This document shows positions 1 through 15,100 of a stretch of DNA of 64,000 nucleotides, one piece after another. Both the position numbers and the translations under genes were made by a program. The first letter of the stretch is position 1, and each line of letters begins with the position of its first letter. The notes under the pieces are model-generated. The model was not told the origin of the DNA. It made no database searches and saw nothing but the letters and a program-made list of their open reading frames with translations. The DNA is taken from assembly GCF_022539665.2 (NCBI RefSeq), contig NC_081334.1:6232424-6296423 (forward strand). Direction: 5' to 3'. This DNA is from Daphnia carinata. Taxonomy: Eukaryota > Arthropoda > Branchiopoda > Diplostraca > Daphniidae.

Positions 1-173
1 TGTTTCCGTCTTTGCGTGCATGAGAACACGACCTTGAAACTGCGCAAGTTGATGATTTTCTTTCTTTCGTTTTTTCCATGGTGTTCGCTTGTTGTCTGTT
101 CCTTTCGGGAGAACTAATAATTTTTGTTTTGTTTTTGTTTTCGTTGTTGGCTTCGGTTCGTGATTGCGTGTAG

Positions 174-3100
174 GGATCATCGTCGGGAGGTCAACAACAA
201 CGTCGACGGAGCCACGGTAACAGCCACAACAACGAGAACAGCCCGCAGAGCTCAGCCAACTCTTCATCCAGTCATCATCAGCTGAGTCTGCGGGCGCCGG
301 TGATCCGGCACCGCGATCCCAAGGCTCCTGTCGTCATCAGCGGCTGGCTCTTTAAACAAGGCAGCGATGGCCTCATGTTGTGGAAGAAGCGATGGTTCGC
401 CCTGTCGCAGTATTGCCTCTTCTACTACGACGGTACGTCCTAACAAAAGACTCTCGCTTTCTTCTTTTTATTGCCCTGAAACGCGGAAATGCGCATTAGA
501 ATATCGTTATCAGCCATTTTCTGCCGTGATTAGATGAGACGAAAAACGGAAGTTGCTCAATAGAGAAAATCTAAATGTCAAGGGGGACTTGTGCTCCCAC
601 CTGCCGTGAGATTCTTTTAATAGGGGGCGACATGTATACGCAACGGAGAAACGAAAAGGTTGAACAATTCAGAAAAAAAAAAAAAAAAACGGTAGACAGT
701 TGACGTCTGTGATTCATCCGGTGCGCACGAATAGAAAACGGCGGGTCCATTTTCGTTTGTCCCCCGAGTTTTTGAAAATTTCTAATCGAAACAAAAAATA
801 ATAAGGTGTCTTGTTTGTCATCGTCAAGGAAAATCGACTTGGAGAGTGAGTTTGGAAAGTACTTCCCTCGTCCATTTTTTGTGCTTGTAAAATTCAGGTG
901 ATGCGGGGAAGGGAAAGCTTTTAGATCACGACATTTCGATGGTAGAACAAACCAGCATGCATATATCGACTGCTGTAATCACGCTACATTTCTATGTAGT
1001 ACCACTGACGTTAATGTAGAAACTGAGGTCACTTTTTTGTATGTGTGTGTGATTTTTTTTTTTTAAAGGCTTCGTTATCGCTTGGTGGCCTCGTTAGATA
1101 TGCTGATGGAACCAGCGACGTTCGACGTTAAGTGTCTAAGATGGGAACGAATCGATTTATCGAATGTTAGATGAAGATTTTTTTTTCTTTTTTCTCGGAT
1201 GGTGTGTTTTCATTTTCATGCCTGGAAGGGTTGCTAGCGCATTGGATTCTCTTTTTTAAAAGAAAAAAAAAAAAAAAAAGAGAAAAACACGAAAGTGATT
1301 GTGTTACTTCGTGGTCCAAGGTTCCGGACGTGACTCTGGTCTTTGTCACGACCTGCAGAACCCGAGAAGAAGAAGAAAAAAAAAACATTTCTTAGTTTAT
1401 TTTATTTATTTTTTTTGCTGATTCGCCATTTGCTAAAACTTCTTTTTCTTTCTTGTTCTTTTGGTTTTTCCTAGGTCCCGAAGAGGAGAAAGTCTTGGGT
1501 TCGTTGCTACTCCCCGGCTACACGATCCGTCCGTGTTTGGCGGGCGATCGGGACCGTTTCGTTTACCGCAAATACGCCTTCAAAGCCGAACATCGCAACA
1601 CGCGCAGTTTCTACCTGGCGGCCGATTCTCGCCCGTCTATGATTCAGTGGATGAACGCCCTCAGTCTGGCAGCCATCTTGCAAGATTCCAAGAGCCTATC
1701 CATCACGTGAGCAAAGAGAACTTCACGTTTTCTTTTATTCATTTTGTTTTGTTTTTTTTAAATTTTAATTCTTCATTTCCTCTTTCTCAACTTTGACAGA
1801 GCCGAGTTGAATAGAAGCCAATTGGACGAGTCTACGAGCAGTGGATCCGTCGCTCTCAACGGAAGTCGCCGTTCTTCCAAGGCCGTCGCAGAGAATAAAG
1901 GGGTTGATGCGTCGTTCGACTCCACGGCACCTGATCAACCGACAGGTGCGTTCATTTTTTTTTTTTCTTTCTATTCTTGATTCCATTGTAGCGTGTGGTA
2001 AGTATCCCCTTAGTCGTATCTTCTTTGAAAAAAAAAAAAAATAGATATAAAATGAACACTTTTGGTATACACGTTATAGACCTAGCGGGAAATGTGTACC
2101 GACTCGTGACAATTATCCGGACAATGGCATCACTGTCTGATGACTTTTCTTTTTATTATTCTTTTTCTCTTCTTTTACTCCTTCCCCCGCTAGTCGTGTT
2201 TAAGCATCAGGGAAATCGAGAAGCGACGCTGTCCCGTCTCCCTCTTTTTTCTTTTTTTTTTATTTCGCCTTTGTCAACACAAAGGATTTTTTCTGGAGAC
2301 AGTTCTTAATAGAACACGTAACGGTTTCACTATTTTGGCTTTTTTGTCACGAAAAAAAGAACATTACGGTAGTACTATGACGTGATGTCTTTTTGTCCAT
2401 CAAATGTAACCCGAATGTTGTTAATTAATTTTTCTTTTCACGTCTCATTTTCTTTTGTGGGGTTGACAGGTCAAAGGCAGCCGTTGTACGCCAACGCTCC
2501 GCCTAAACCGCGCCGGGCATTAAACACGAGCCGGGACTCGCACTGTTCCAGTTCGCCGGACCGATCACCGGAACGTCCCGCAGTATTGGCCTCGTCAACG
2601 CCGGCCGCGGTAGGAGCTGCGGGATCATCCGCGTTTGAATCGCAAAACAATAATCGCACGTCAACGCCATCTAGCGGCATGTACGGACACCACCAGCAAG
2701 TGGCTGTCCGCCAGATGCAGCGCGGCAGCCAATTTCACAACGGCAGTCGGGTCTGGCCTCATCATCAGAAGCAACAACAAGCGCACGTGCCACAAAGGCC
2801 CGTCTCGGCCGAAGTGACGACGTTGATGCAGCAACAGCAACAACAGCAGACGATGATGAGGCACCGGAATAGTCCCCATCAGCCGCAGGCCGAAAGACGA
2901 ACGCCGGACGCGTACGGCCGCTTCAAAACCGAGTACGAAGATGTGTACAACAACAGCAGCACGGCCAGCTCGACGAATTCACCTCAAATGCCAACGACCG
3001 GAGCGACACCGGCCAATCCGTCCTCCAAGGGATTTGTGGTGGCGCACAGGAGCGAAGTGGCCCGTCGAGTGCCGCCTAGGCCGCACAGTGTAGATTTTCT

Positions 3101-6100
3101 TCAATACCCTAACGTGTCGGGCACTCCGCCGCTGCAGCAGCAACCGCCCAGTGACTATTGGTCTTCGGAACAGAAATACGCCCAGCAGGTGCGCCAGTCC
3201 GTTATGCGCAATTATCCGCGTGACCATCAGCCGACGGACAGTGTTCAAGTGGCGTCAAAGGAGCCGGAACAACCACAACAACAACAAACGATTCGTCGAG
3301 TGGTGCGTGATCCAGCGGAAATATCTCGTGACGTCAAAGAGAGCGCCCTTTGGTCGTACGTCCAAGCGGCTGGGCAAGCCCATTCATCCGGTGCTCACCA
3401 CCGCCCACCTACCAAAACAAATATGTCCGCCTCGCAGGAGAATCTGATGGCGGAAGAATCGCTGGCCATTTATAATCCATGCGAAGGGCAGCTGCAACAA
3501 CAGCAACTCTTTCACCGTTCGGCCAGCGCCCGTCTGCCCAGAATTGCGAAACAGCAGCCGGATTTGCTCAATTCATCGCTGGCCGATCACCCGCTCGAAC
3601 TGGATAATAAACGCACCGAACAGGTAAAAATCATTTATTTATTTATTTATTTATTTGTTTATTTATTATGATTTTTTTTCTTCTTTGAAAACCCATTCTT
3701 CAATCACGCCATCTATTATCAACTCGTCATTTCCTGATTTAAAACGCACTGTCAGAGGGAGGAATCAATGAAACGCTTGCTGGAATGGAAGCAGAGGATG
3801 TTGCAATCACCACTGACGAGGAAAAGTGGCAACAGTGTCATCAGTGGAGGAAGTGGCGCCCGGAGCAGTGAACGCAGCACGCCAACGACGGCCGATAGAG
3901 ACGCTCCTTCTCCAAGGATGCGGATCGACTCTCCTCTTCATCCTCAACAGCAGCAACAACAACAACAGCCAAGTAAGTTATTTTAGTCTCTCTAGACTCA
4001 TCGTCGCACAGATCACACTTTCTCCTATCCGCTTTGGTGGCATGTTTAATTCCCGCACGCAGCAATTTTTATCGTTTCCGTTTTTTGAATTTATTTGTCG
4101 GGCATCATTTTTTAAAAAATGGCTGGCGTTTCCCTTACCTTTGCTGGATGCCTCTCCCTATTATTCCCGATCCTTTAATCAACTAACAATACCAACATAC
4201 TCCCCCTACAACAACAACAAAAAAAAAAAACAAATCTCCCCTGGATGATGGCATCCGCGCGATGGATGGCTAACGGTCTCGAAACAGAACTTACTAACTC
4301 ACGCCAGCCTCCCCAACGTTTGCGTTTGTGTTCTTTGTTGACGTTTGCGTTTGATTGTTCGTGTCGTTGTCTCTCTCCACCTTCTTCTTCCATCCACAAA
4401 ACAAACCCATCGAAAAACGAAAAGATCCCATCCAGCTGACGGATTATGGAAACGCAAACGCCGGTATGGGAAATTTCGCCACGATGAGGCGAACGGTGGC
4501 CCGGGCGGCGCAAGATCTGCTCCATCAAGAGCAAGTGTATCAACAACAACAGCAAGAGCAACAACAGGAGCAACCTAGCCCGCTGAACGTGGCCTTTCGC
4601 GCCTCTCTGAAACGGCCGGCCGCCAACGAGAAGATCAAAATCCAACTGGACGAGGAAGCCGACGTGCGCAAGGAATTCACTTACGAATACGTTCTGACGG
4701 AACCGTCCCGAGAGGCGGACGGAGCTTCGTGCCAAGAGCCGGAAGATGCCGTTCCAAAAGTATCATGGCCCAGGCCGTCGTTGATGAGAGAGAAGTCGAG
4801 CGCCGTGGCCGATTTGAGGGCTCGCAGTGAAAGCCCTTCAGCCAATCGAATATTATTTTTGAAAGACGTCCAAGAAGCTCAACAGATGTCACCGCTGAAA
4901 GCCCGTCCCAAGCCGCCGCCCAAGCCGAGCCTTCACGACTTGCAGCAGGCGTTCCAGATCAAACGCAATGGATTAATGACCCATCATCACATGATGATGC
5001 TGGAAGAGGCTCAGCTGTCGATGGATCAACAGCAACGTTTGAGCTACGCCGAGTCTCTGCCGGAATCGCTGGCCGGTTTCGCCGCGACGATCGTCTCGGA
5101 GGACGGAATGAGTCCTTGCCCGTTCGAGCCGACCGTTTCGCCGCTGATTTCGGAATGCGACTGGCCGCACAACACGACCGGAACGGGCTCGTCTCCGGCA
5201 CCTCTGCCGGACTTGATGTCCCTGGCCTCGGTGACTTCCGGCCAGTTGCGGAGTCGCAGTCGCAGCTGCGGCGGAAGCGTGCACGCGCCATCCGAGAATC
5301 TCTACATGAACACGCAGATGGCCGAACAAGAGGCCGATCAATCTGGATCAGCATCGGTCATGGAAGATCATTATCTGCCCATGACGTCGACTAAATTGGT
5401 GTCTGCTCGCTCCCCTCCGCCGCTTCCGGCCGCCAATCATTATCATTTTGAGGAGAACGCCTACGTCGAAATGACGGACAATGGGAAAATCAAAATTTCG
5501 CCACCTGGCGGCAGCGCTGCGAGCAATCGCGGCGGAGGAGGCTGCAACGGCAAACCTTCCACGTCCGTCTTTGCCGGAGTCTTCGATCCGTCCTACCGCT
5601 CGCCGGAGAGCCCCCGCTACAGCGAAATCACCGATTGTCCGGTGACCGTCAGACAACAACAACAACAAGATGAAGACCAGCCGCACTACGAATTCATTTA
5701 CAAGGCGTCCAGCCAAGCGGAGCCGGTCTACATGGAAGTGCCGCAAAGCGAAGAAGCGGAAGAAGAAGAAAAGAGGATCAAAAAAGAGGACGGTGCGGAT
5801 GAAGGACGAAAAGCGGATGGCGATGGGGAGCGAGGAGAAGAAGAAGCGGAATCGACGCAGGAACGTCAGACGAGCAGCGCGCTGGACACGACGGCCATGG
5901 AAGAGATGGATGACGGCGTGCGATCGCTGGAATTGATCATCACCCCGCCCCGACATCCGCGTTTCAGCATATCGGACACGTTCCGGCCGGCTTCCTATTT
6001 CCTGAGGTTAGAAACGATTCCGGCGACGGAAGAGAACGGCCTGGACGATCAAGTTTATGGACAGTCGGACGATCAATCGGATGGCGAACTTGTCTCTCCT

Positions 6101-9100
6101 CCGCCCATTCCGACGAGTCCGCCTCCGACGGATCACCAACACCACCACCTCCATCACCGGCCGCCCATCCATCACAGCCGGAGTCAGAGTTTGGATACGT
6201 CCCAGGACTATTTTCAAGGACGCACGTCCCGGAATAGCATCGCGTCCGAATTGAACCACAGCGTGTGCGGCCGGCCGCCTTCGGATTTGTCCCAGCGGCG
6301 GAGGCCGTTGACGATCGTCCGCAGTTTGGAGGATTTGCTGGTGGATTCCAGCGACGATCACCTGGCCGCCCTGACGTCCGCGCACAACACGTCGCGAATA
6401 TCTGCCGCGTTCCAGGGCAGCACTCAGAGCTTGGCTTCCAACGGAATGCGCAACGCTGATTCGTGGAACCAACCGCTGTACGAGAATGTCTCGCAGCCCG
6501 TCGGAGGGCACGTCCGACAAGCGTCGAGGATTAGTATCGCGTCGAACGCGAGTCGGCGGACGAGTGCCTCTCCAGCCGGATCGATGCACATGGAACAGCA
6601 GCAACAAGCGCAACCGCAGCAGCAGCAGCAGCAGCAACAGCGATCGCGTTTAGGATCGGTCCTCTCGCTCAATTCCAACTCGTCGTCCGTCTGCCGGAGC
6701 GAACAGAGCGCCGGAGCGCCTTATTACTACTCTGATTTGCTGGGCAAAACAACGGCCACTCCGCCGGACGTTAGTCTGGAGGACGGCAATTGCAGTTTAC
6801 GTTCGTCCAGTTCCAGGAGCGCTCAAGCGCAAGCGGCCAAACAGGCCTATCAGCACAGCATGGATCGACTGCGCGCGGTCCAGAAAAGATCATCGCCTCA
6901 GGACTCGACGCCTAAATTGGGAAGCACTTCGAATTTAGAGTGCCATCACACGTCGGCTCAGACGCCCACCAGTTCCGGTCAATCGCGTCCGGAGCCGAGA
7001 CAGCTATTGGAAACGTTGCGCAAGCAGCAACAGCCCAACCAGCCATATCAGAGAGCTCAAACGCCCGATTTGCTGGCCAACCATCCGGAACAAGATTCGT
7101 TTTATTACGCCAATGGAAGAGGAACGGCCGCGAGTCGTCCATCACCTGCCGGCGATGTGATGCGTCGCGTCCGCTCGCTCGAAGGCCTACTGGATGAGGA
7201 CGCCAATCGATCCGTGCCGAGATCGGAATGGACGGACTCTTCGCATCCCAATCGATCATCGGTGGCCTCCCACGCGAGTTACGTGACCAACGGATCGAAC
7301 GGCCACGTTCATCCGCCGGTGGTAGCGGCCGAAGCGCCGCGTTACGCTCGAGATCCGACGATGCGGAGCCACGCTGCTACGAAGAGCCTTCCGGCGCGGG
7401 CCCGCTCGCCGCCAGGTAGCGCGTCGGGCGACTTTGTCGGCGGCGAATTCTCGCCCTGGGACGAGGACCAATTGTGGCGCGATAAGTTGAGACGGGCCAG
7501 TATCCGGCACACGCGCTCGATGGACATGCTGGACGAGATCCATCATGACGCGGGCCAGACGAACGGCAAATCTCATCTTGCTCCGGCCGACGAAGATTGC
7601 TACGAGCGATTGCTCCAGTACTCGGCCACCCTGGAGCGGACCAAGCGCGGCCAGACTTACCTGGACGGCTACACTTGGGACGAGATGGAGCAGCGATTCC
7701 GCAAGCCGGGCCGTACGAAATCGCCGAAAGAAACGGCAGGCCTGCCACCTTTGCCTCCGCAGCTGGTGCCTCCGCCCAATCAAGGGACTCCGTCCAACAA
7801 CAACAACAACAACAACAGCAATGGGTCGCATCCTTTTTTAGAGGACGGCCTCCCCCCTCCTGCTTTCGAAATTGACCGCGAGAAATTGCGTCAATGGGAT
7901 CTCATGTCCACGGCGCCCGTCCCGGCGCAGCCGGACAACCGAGCCATCAACAAGGAGGGAGGGAGGCGTCCGGCTGCTGAGACCAGTAGCAACAACATAA
8001 CGAAGGCCGTCCACTCCAAATCACCCGTACCGCCATCATCATCGAGCGATGCAATTAATCGAACAACAACAACAACAACATCATCATCATCACCATCACC
8101 ACCAACACAACCACCACCCCCTGTCCCTTCCACACCAATCCAGGCCATCCGTCCGTCCCCGTATCACCAGCCAGTGCTACCGCCCGACCTTGTCCGCACT
8201 CCCGGTAAGATGATACGATAGTCTCACCTCTCTCTTTCACTTTCTATTTTATTTATTTATTTTATTTTTATTTTGCTCAAATTCCCCGCACCGTGAAAAC
8301 TTTGTGTTTCGTTCATTTTCTTTCACTCGGCTTGGCTATTCCCCCCCACCCCCTTTTTTTTTCCTTTTTGTGATATAACACGTGTGTTACGTTATACCAT
8401 TGCTATCGTTTCTCGTGGGAATCAACAACCCCCTCCCCCCCCACACAAACCGAAACCCTATTTTTTTTTTTTTTTTTTTTTCCTTTCTTTCCCGACCAAA
8501 GTCATTAGAGCATTGAGACGATGTCAGTAGTGCGTGTTTACATCGTACTAAAACGCAGACACATAGGAGGAGGGCGTGTCTGTGTTTTGTCGCACCATAT
8601 GTGTCTATTTTCGAGATCGACTTCAAATCTTTTTTTTTTTTTTTCCAGGGTGGTCTCAGATCGTTCACGGTCGAAAGCGTTTCACGTTTTGAAACATCGT
8701 GCGTTCTTGTCTAAAGGTTGTAAGGCGAAGCACTGTGCAGTATTTAGGCGATACGTGTATATATATATATATATCTCCATTTCCCCCTGCTATGTTTCTT
8801 TTGACGTTTTCCCATTCCTTTCATTGCGGGAATTCCGACACCCACCAGCCGCGGGAGTTCCGCGGGCGCTTTTTCCTTTACCCCACTAAATCTCTTTTCA
8901 TTTCTATCTCTGACTGGCAAAGTCATTCCGACAAGCGGAGATGCATTGGCGCAATCGAGCGCGTGTGCCAATGTGCTAAGAAAACGTTACCCGATTCATC
9001 TTACAGACACTCCCTTTTATTTTTGAAGATACCCGATTCATTTCGGGATTACAACGAAAAAAAAAAAAAAGAGAAACGTATCCAACCGGAAGTTTGCGGC

Positions 9101-12100
9101 TAATAGTCAAACTCTTTTTGTTGTTTCTCAGCTCATCATATCTCCATTAGGATAGATGTTTTTAGACAGATAGAGCGTGATTAAGCCAACTCTTTTTTTT
9201 TTTTTTTTTTCGTGAGCGTGCACGAAAAAAAAAAAAAGATAACTGCCGTTGCAGCTGTTACGGATTTAGAGGAAGGAGATAATGCTGCTGCCGGTGACTT
9301 GTGTTTTGTGTCTATGTTGTTTGAGGTGGTGGGGGGGGGGGGGAGTGTTGCTGCTGTTGCTTTATCTTTTTTAGCCTCTTCATCTGCTTTGAGCACACGT
9401 ATAAAAAAGAAATTTGAAAACGTTCTTTTTGGTGACTCTTTTTCCTATTTCGGGGAGGGAATTGTGCGACTTCTTGTATCCCGTTAGGCGGTCCGGGATT
9501 GACTTGAAAGAAACTTTACCTATGGTCGTTGGCCTCTCTTTCAGACCTCACCAGGAGGGCAGAGCTGCAACAAACGTTTTTTCTTTTTTTTTTTTTTTAT
9601 TTGGTTTTATGTTGTATGCTTCGATTTATTGACTAGTCATCATCAAATATGGTCCTTCTTTTTTTTTTTTTTTTTGCTTTTGACGTCGCAGCTTGAGGCT
9701 AAAAATCCTCCTACGCTTTTTGGAAAGCATCTCCATTTTGTCCTGTCTCGTTCACGGTTATCGTGCCAGTTTAACTCGGATGACGTTGAGCGGCGTCTTT
9801 TGACTAGACTAATGACACACAGCCTTTTTCTTTTCTTCGTCTTCTAACCCATCGATCGTCTTAGATGCCATTGTCTCCCTTTTTCTTCTTCTTTCTTTTT
9901 CTGGGTGTAGACAAGTAGTGGAAAGAAGGAGAGAGAGAGAGATAGAGAAAGAAAGAGAGGGGGGTCGTCGTGTAACGGATCGATATAGGCCGGCCATCGA
10001 TCCGTTTGCCCCTAGTCTCTGACGTCATTTATACATAGATCAAATGGCCGTCGGGTTTCTAAGCTCCTGTCGACTAGAGCTGATCTCGGGTTTCTTGGCG
10101 ACACCAATTGAATTTCTTTTATTTAAAAAATTAAAAAAAAAAAAAACGAAGAAGGGTTTTGCGTTTTCCTGTGTTTATTTTATTTATTTTTTTTGCCATC
10201 TTGTATTGCGTGTAGTATTGGCCGAGAGGAAGATAACAGACCAGCAAAAGACTTACATAAAAAAAAAAAAAAAAAGAGTAGAGGGAAATAAAAAAGGCGA
10301 AGCTTGTGAGCGTTGCCAACTGGGTCGCTACGGGTCGTGCTCCGCCTCCCCAACGCTTCCGAGTATGTTGGTTATCCACCAACATCTTGATGCCCGGCTC
10401 TTCTGTTCAGTATGCGGCCAGCGCCCGAGCCGAGCTGACGGCCCTTTTAATTTTTCTGTTTTCCTTTTTTTTTTTTTTAATTTTTCTTCAGTTTTTCTTG
10501 ACGAAAAAAAAAAAACGCGTGAAAACGACTATGGCAGAAGCAGGTTCTTAACACGTGCTATACACGACACGCATGTATTTCGTGAATAGTTTCTGGACTT
10601 TGGGGAAAAAAATTGAGGGCAGGTGTTTGTGTGCCTGTGCCGTAGACGTCTGACAGTGAATCAACTTATTGTGGAGGGCTATTTACGCATCGTTGCGCAC
10701 CGTTATTAATACAGAAGAGCACACACATCCTTCCTTAGCGAGTGCTCGTAGTGCGTGTGGTGGAAACACAACGAACCGTGACGGAATAAATAAAAGAAAA
10801 ATAAATAAAGGAGGAAGACACACACATGCAAACATTCAACAAGAAAATGAAAAAGACTTTAGTGTTGTGTGTCTTTTGAAACTGGTTTTTTTTTTATTTT
10901 TCTGGTCGTTTCTCTCTCTCGTTCTCCATCTTGTGGTTGTGTGTGTGTCACACTCACGCGGTCTTCACGTCTGTGTGGGGGCTATTGATCACAAATAAAA
11001 GAGAGGGGGGGGACCAAGAAGGGGGGGAGAAGCGATCTTAAAGAAACCGGTTTTTTTTTTTTGTGGAGTTGTGTGTTGCATCGTCTTTTGTTTTGTTTTT
11101 TTTTTTGCTTCGTTTTTAAGTGTTGTATTTCTTCCACTTGTGTCGGTTTGACTTTGTCCGGTCTCATCTCTCACCATCTGGCCATCCGCTTGAGTGAAGT
11201 CAGCTGACCTGGAACCCGGCGCTTTTTTTTTGCCTTTTGAATGGTGAATTTTTCCGCGTGTCGAAATGCAAAGGCAGCAAAAGAAGCAAAATGGCCCAGA
11301 CATAAGGAATGTCGTCAACACATCATTCTTCTTGGTTCTTTGAACCGTAAAGCGTGACACGAGCGTCCGGAAGGCGAGATATAGATTTAAAGAAGAAGAG
11401 ACACAGAACAAACAAAACGAATCGAAGAAAATTCTTATCTCGCTTCGCTCTGCATTTTCTATAATTATATACGTTAGACGTTCGAATCAGCCGCAGAGAA
11501 AAAAAGAGAGAGAGATGGATGCAGCAATGTGCCTTTTCTGTTTCCGATGCATATCGGGTAAGAAGAAAATTGTGGAAACAAAAACAAAATTCTCGCACGC
11601 TTTTTCTTTTTTTTTTCGGCGACATTCCCTTCCTCCTTTTATTTTCTTCCTTTTTTCCGGGATTGTGTTGATGGATGGCTACGCCTTTTTATGTTTAATT
11701 TAGGAGAAAGAAAATAACAAAAAAAAGAAAGGGTCTCCTTCTGTATACGAAAGAAAAAGAAAAATGTGAGAGCCCCCCCCATCGTGATCGATCGCGTTCC
11801 CGCCGGCCAAAGTTGACATTGTACATTCGATTGGAGATTCATCATCTTATCATATGTATATCTCATAAAGTCCTATTTTTTTTATTTTTTTATTTAACGA
11901 TCTTCGTATCGACTAGACGAGTTTCTCCGAAAACGGGCAAAAAACGCTTTTCTTGAGGGGGGAAAGACAGCAAACTCTATGATGAAAACGATGTTTTCTC
12001 AAACGCGCTCTTTTCAGAATGTTCTATCGCTCCTCTAATCCTATTGGACATTTTCTCTCTCTCTCTCCCAATCCTGCCCGTTTGGTTATTCTCGGACCAA

Positions 12101-15100
12101 CGAGCCCAGTTCGCTTCGTATAGCATTAAGCGCATTTCAACCCTGGTTAATTAGATTGCCAACCGTCCCCCTCTCCTGTTTTTCTAAGGATGCCTTTCGT
12201 ATCCACCCACCTACCACCTTTTCCTTGTCAAAAACATACCCTTCTGCTGAGGAAGATACTGATTGCTTTTTTTTTTTTTCTTCTTTGTCCGTCTGCGTGT
12301 GTGTGTGTTTGTCGTCTTTGGCGTTTGTTTGTAGGTGGATCGAGCCCCGTTGATGCTGTGGCGGCTGGACTGAATCATGCGACGACAGGAGCAGCCGGCA
12401 AGGCAATCAACGGTCTCAAGGTGGCCTATAGCCAGAGTGGTTTGACGGGCAAAGTTTCGTCCAGTTTAGTGACGACGCAGCAGCCTCCGTCAAGCAATCA
12501 GATGATGACGGGCGAGGTCTATCACTCGGACACGGACGTGCCGCCTAAAAAAGTAAGAAACACTTCGATAAACGGGGCGGCCAAAACGAATTGAAGAGAA
12601 GGAAAAAATCTTGAAACGTCTTATTTCGGAGTTGTCCCGCCGCCCGTCGCGTCGGCTGGGCTGCCCGTCATGTCACGGTGTATATTTAATTTTATTTTTC
12701 CCGTTTTTTTTTTTTTTTTTTTTTCCTTGAAAAGGGTAAATTACCTCCGATGATCGGTCACGACCAGCCGTCAACCAACGGCAACCGCGCGGGTGATAAT
12801 AAAGTGCAGCTGTCGGCGGGAGACCTGCTGGGCCGGACACACGAGGAGCTGGTCTTACTCTTGATCCAGCTGAGGCGCCAGAGCTCGGCTTTGGTCAAAG
12901 CACGCGACGCCTGCCTACTGGAAATGGAGAGCCAGGTACTAACTGATTTATTTATAAGCATTTTGTGTGTACGTATTTATACAAATGTGTGGAGGTTTTT
13001 GGTTGGGTGGGAGGTTCACAAAAAAAAAAGAACCCTGGAACACACAAACGCAAAGAAAAAATCATCACCATATTGGGGCCCCGTTGTCTTTGTTCGTATT
13101 CAACGGCCGTTAAGTCGTGGCCAAGTTGCCCGCAGGTGTCTTTTCTTTACCTCCGTTTCTTACATGGCCATTAGAATGTCGTCGCCCCAAAACTTCCATA
13201 TGATAAACCCGAGATTTCAGTAATCGTGAACGAGGAGGGGGGGGTGGGGGAAATGCATCTCTGTCTCTGAATTTTCTCTTTTAGTTTCATAGATTCTTTT
13301 TTTTTTTTTTTTTTTTTTTAATGCCCCGGCTCGTCGTCGGAAATGATATACGGGCTGGCTCGTCTTGCGTTTCCCTGTCCTCATTTGAATTTCCAACCAA
13401 CAACTCTTTGCTGTTTTATTGTTTGGGAAAGAGATAGAACCGGTGGCCCGTACGGATCGTTTCTGAGGAAAGAGAGAGAGAGAGAGAAAAGAAAATTCAA
13501 AGGGGAAGTCATCCGTCTTGGGGATGGTTCTCCCTAGATGTCTCCGTTGTTTGTCATCGTTCACGCTTCGATTCCATCGGAATAATCAATGAATGACATA
13601 ACAAGAAGCTGTTTTACTTTGCCCATCAGCAAGATACATCAACTAAACATAAAAAAAAAGAAAGAAATTAATAGCCAAGTAAGGATCCCCCAAGACTGAT
13701 AGATCTTTAGGGAATGAGCATAGCAAATAGGACGGCCAGCCATTCATAAATACAAGTTGGAAAACGAATACCAAATAAGCCCGGGTCATTCAAAGTAAAA
13801 GTTGTTGGGAAAATTGAACGTTTGTCCTAATTACCATTTTAAGACGTCTGCCTTGCAAGAGATTTTTTCTGTTACTAAGGCCGGCCAACATGTTGTGAGA
13901 AACACTCTTGTATTTCGAATAGTTACAAGATGTTTATTTAATTTTTCCTTTTTTTTTTTTTGGTTTTTGTACAACTATTTAGAATGCGTGAAATGTTTGT
14001 TCAGGCCGTAGAAACATTGCCCAATAGTTGCATCCCTTATCAACAGTGAATCGAAAACTCGTTGCGGCGATAACTAACGTGACGGAATCTTGTTTGGTCT
14101 TCGTGACAAGCGCAAAAGAAAAAAAAAACCTGTCGTTTGGAATGATGTGTCATCAACGGTAGATTGGCTCTCATAGAAAATGTACTAATTGAAAAACACA
14201 AAAGAAACCGTTGATTCGGAATTGCGCATTCCACCAGTTGCGGAGTACATACACAAGTTCAAAATGAAGATAGCGGATCATTAAATCGATAGGTTAGACA
14301 TGATTGAAAGGATCCTTAAAAAAAAAAAAAACCAGTCCACTGAGATGTTGAAAGTTAACTTTTATCGATCGATTGGAAAAGACCTCCGTGAAGGACTCGT
14401 TCCATAAAAGACACGTTTTGTGCCTGGAAATATTTGCGACCCTTTTTTTTTTTTTAATGAGAACTGAAACTTTCATGTTTTTCTTATTCTGTGAACATTT
14501 TCGAATGAATTTTTCGAACTTATCAGCCTTGTTCGTGTTTAAACTACCTACCACCGATTAGAACTTTCAAATTGGAAACGAGTTGTGACTGTTAAACCTA
14601 ACGGCACCATTTTTTGTTATGACGACAGGTCAAACTTGCTGCGCTCGACATTTCTCACCGGCAAGAATGCCTGATCAAAACAGGCGAATTGAAACACCAC
14701 GTCAAGGAGCTCGAAAAACAAGTGAGTTATTAACCAGATAGACTTAAAAAAAAAAAAATTCCCGCAAAAACGAGCTTGTTTTGACACACGATTTTTTTTT
14801 TTTTTTTTTTTTTATAAAACTACATCCAGCTGGAGAAATTGAAACCCATGATTAGCTTGGTAGATAACATGGTCAAACTCGGTTCGTCGATGTCACCGCA
14901 GCGACACAAGAAATTGCCCAAACCTGAAACGAGCACGGCCGTCAAGCGGAATTTAACTCCGATGCTTCACCAGCAACAACAGCCGAAGTTTAAAACATCG
15001 CCTTACGAACCGCCGGCGTACAGCAACGTCCAGCAGCAGAGGAACGCGACGATGGTGTTCCATTCGACACCGAATCGCGCGGCCGATAACGACGCGGCCA

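Noticed and set aside
2382-2469. Upstream extension of the 429-codon frame to the ATG at 2382.
   Set aside because: This part is T-rich intron before a clear acceptor (ggttgacag) at 2469; the exon joins in phase from 1945.
5348-7831. Several long minus-strand ORFs of 190-209 codons (5348-5956, 6008-6637, 7256-7831).
   Set aside because: They are antisense shadows of the kramer-like 3.78-kb exon, whose repetitive CAG/CAA/GAC codons keep other frames open; no splice or family support.
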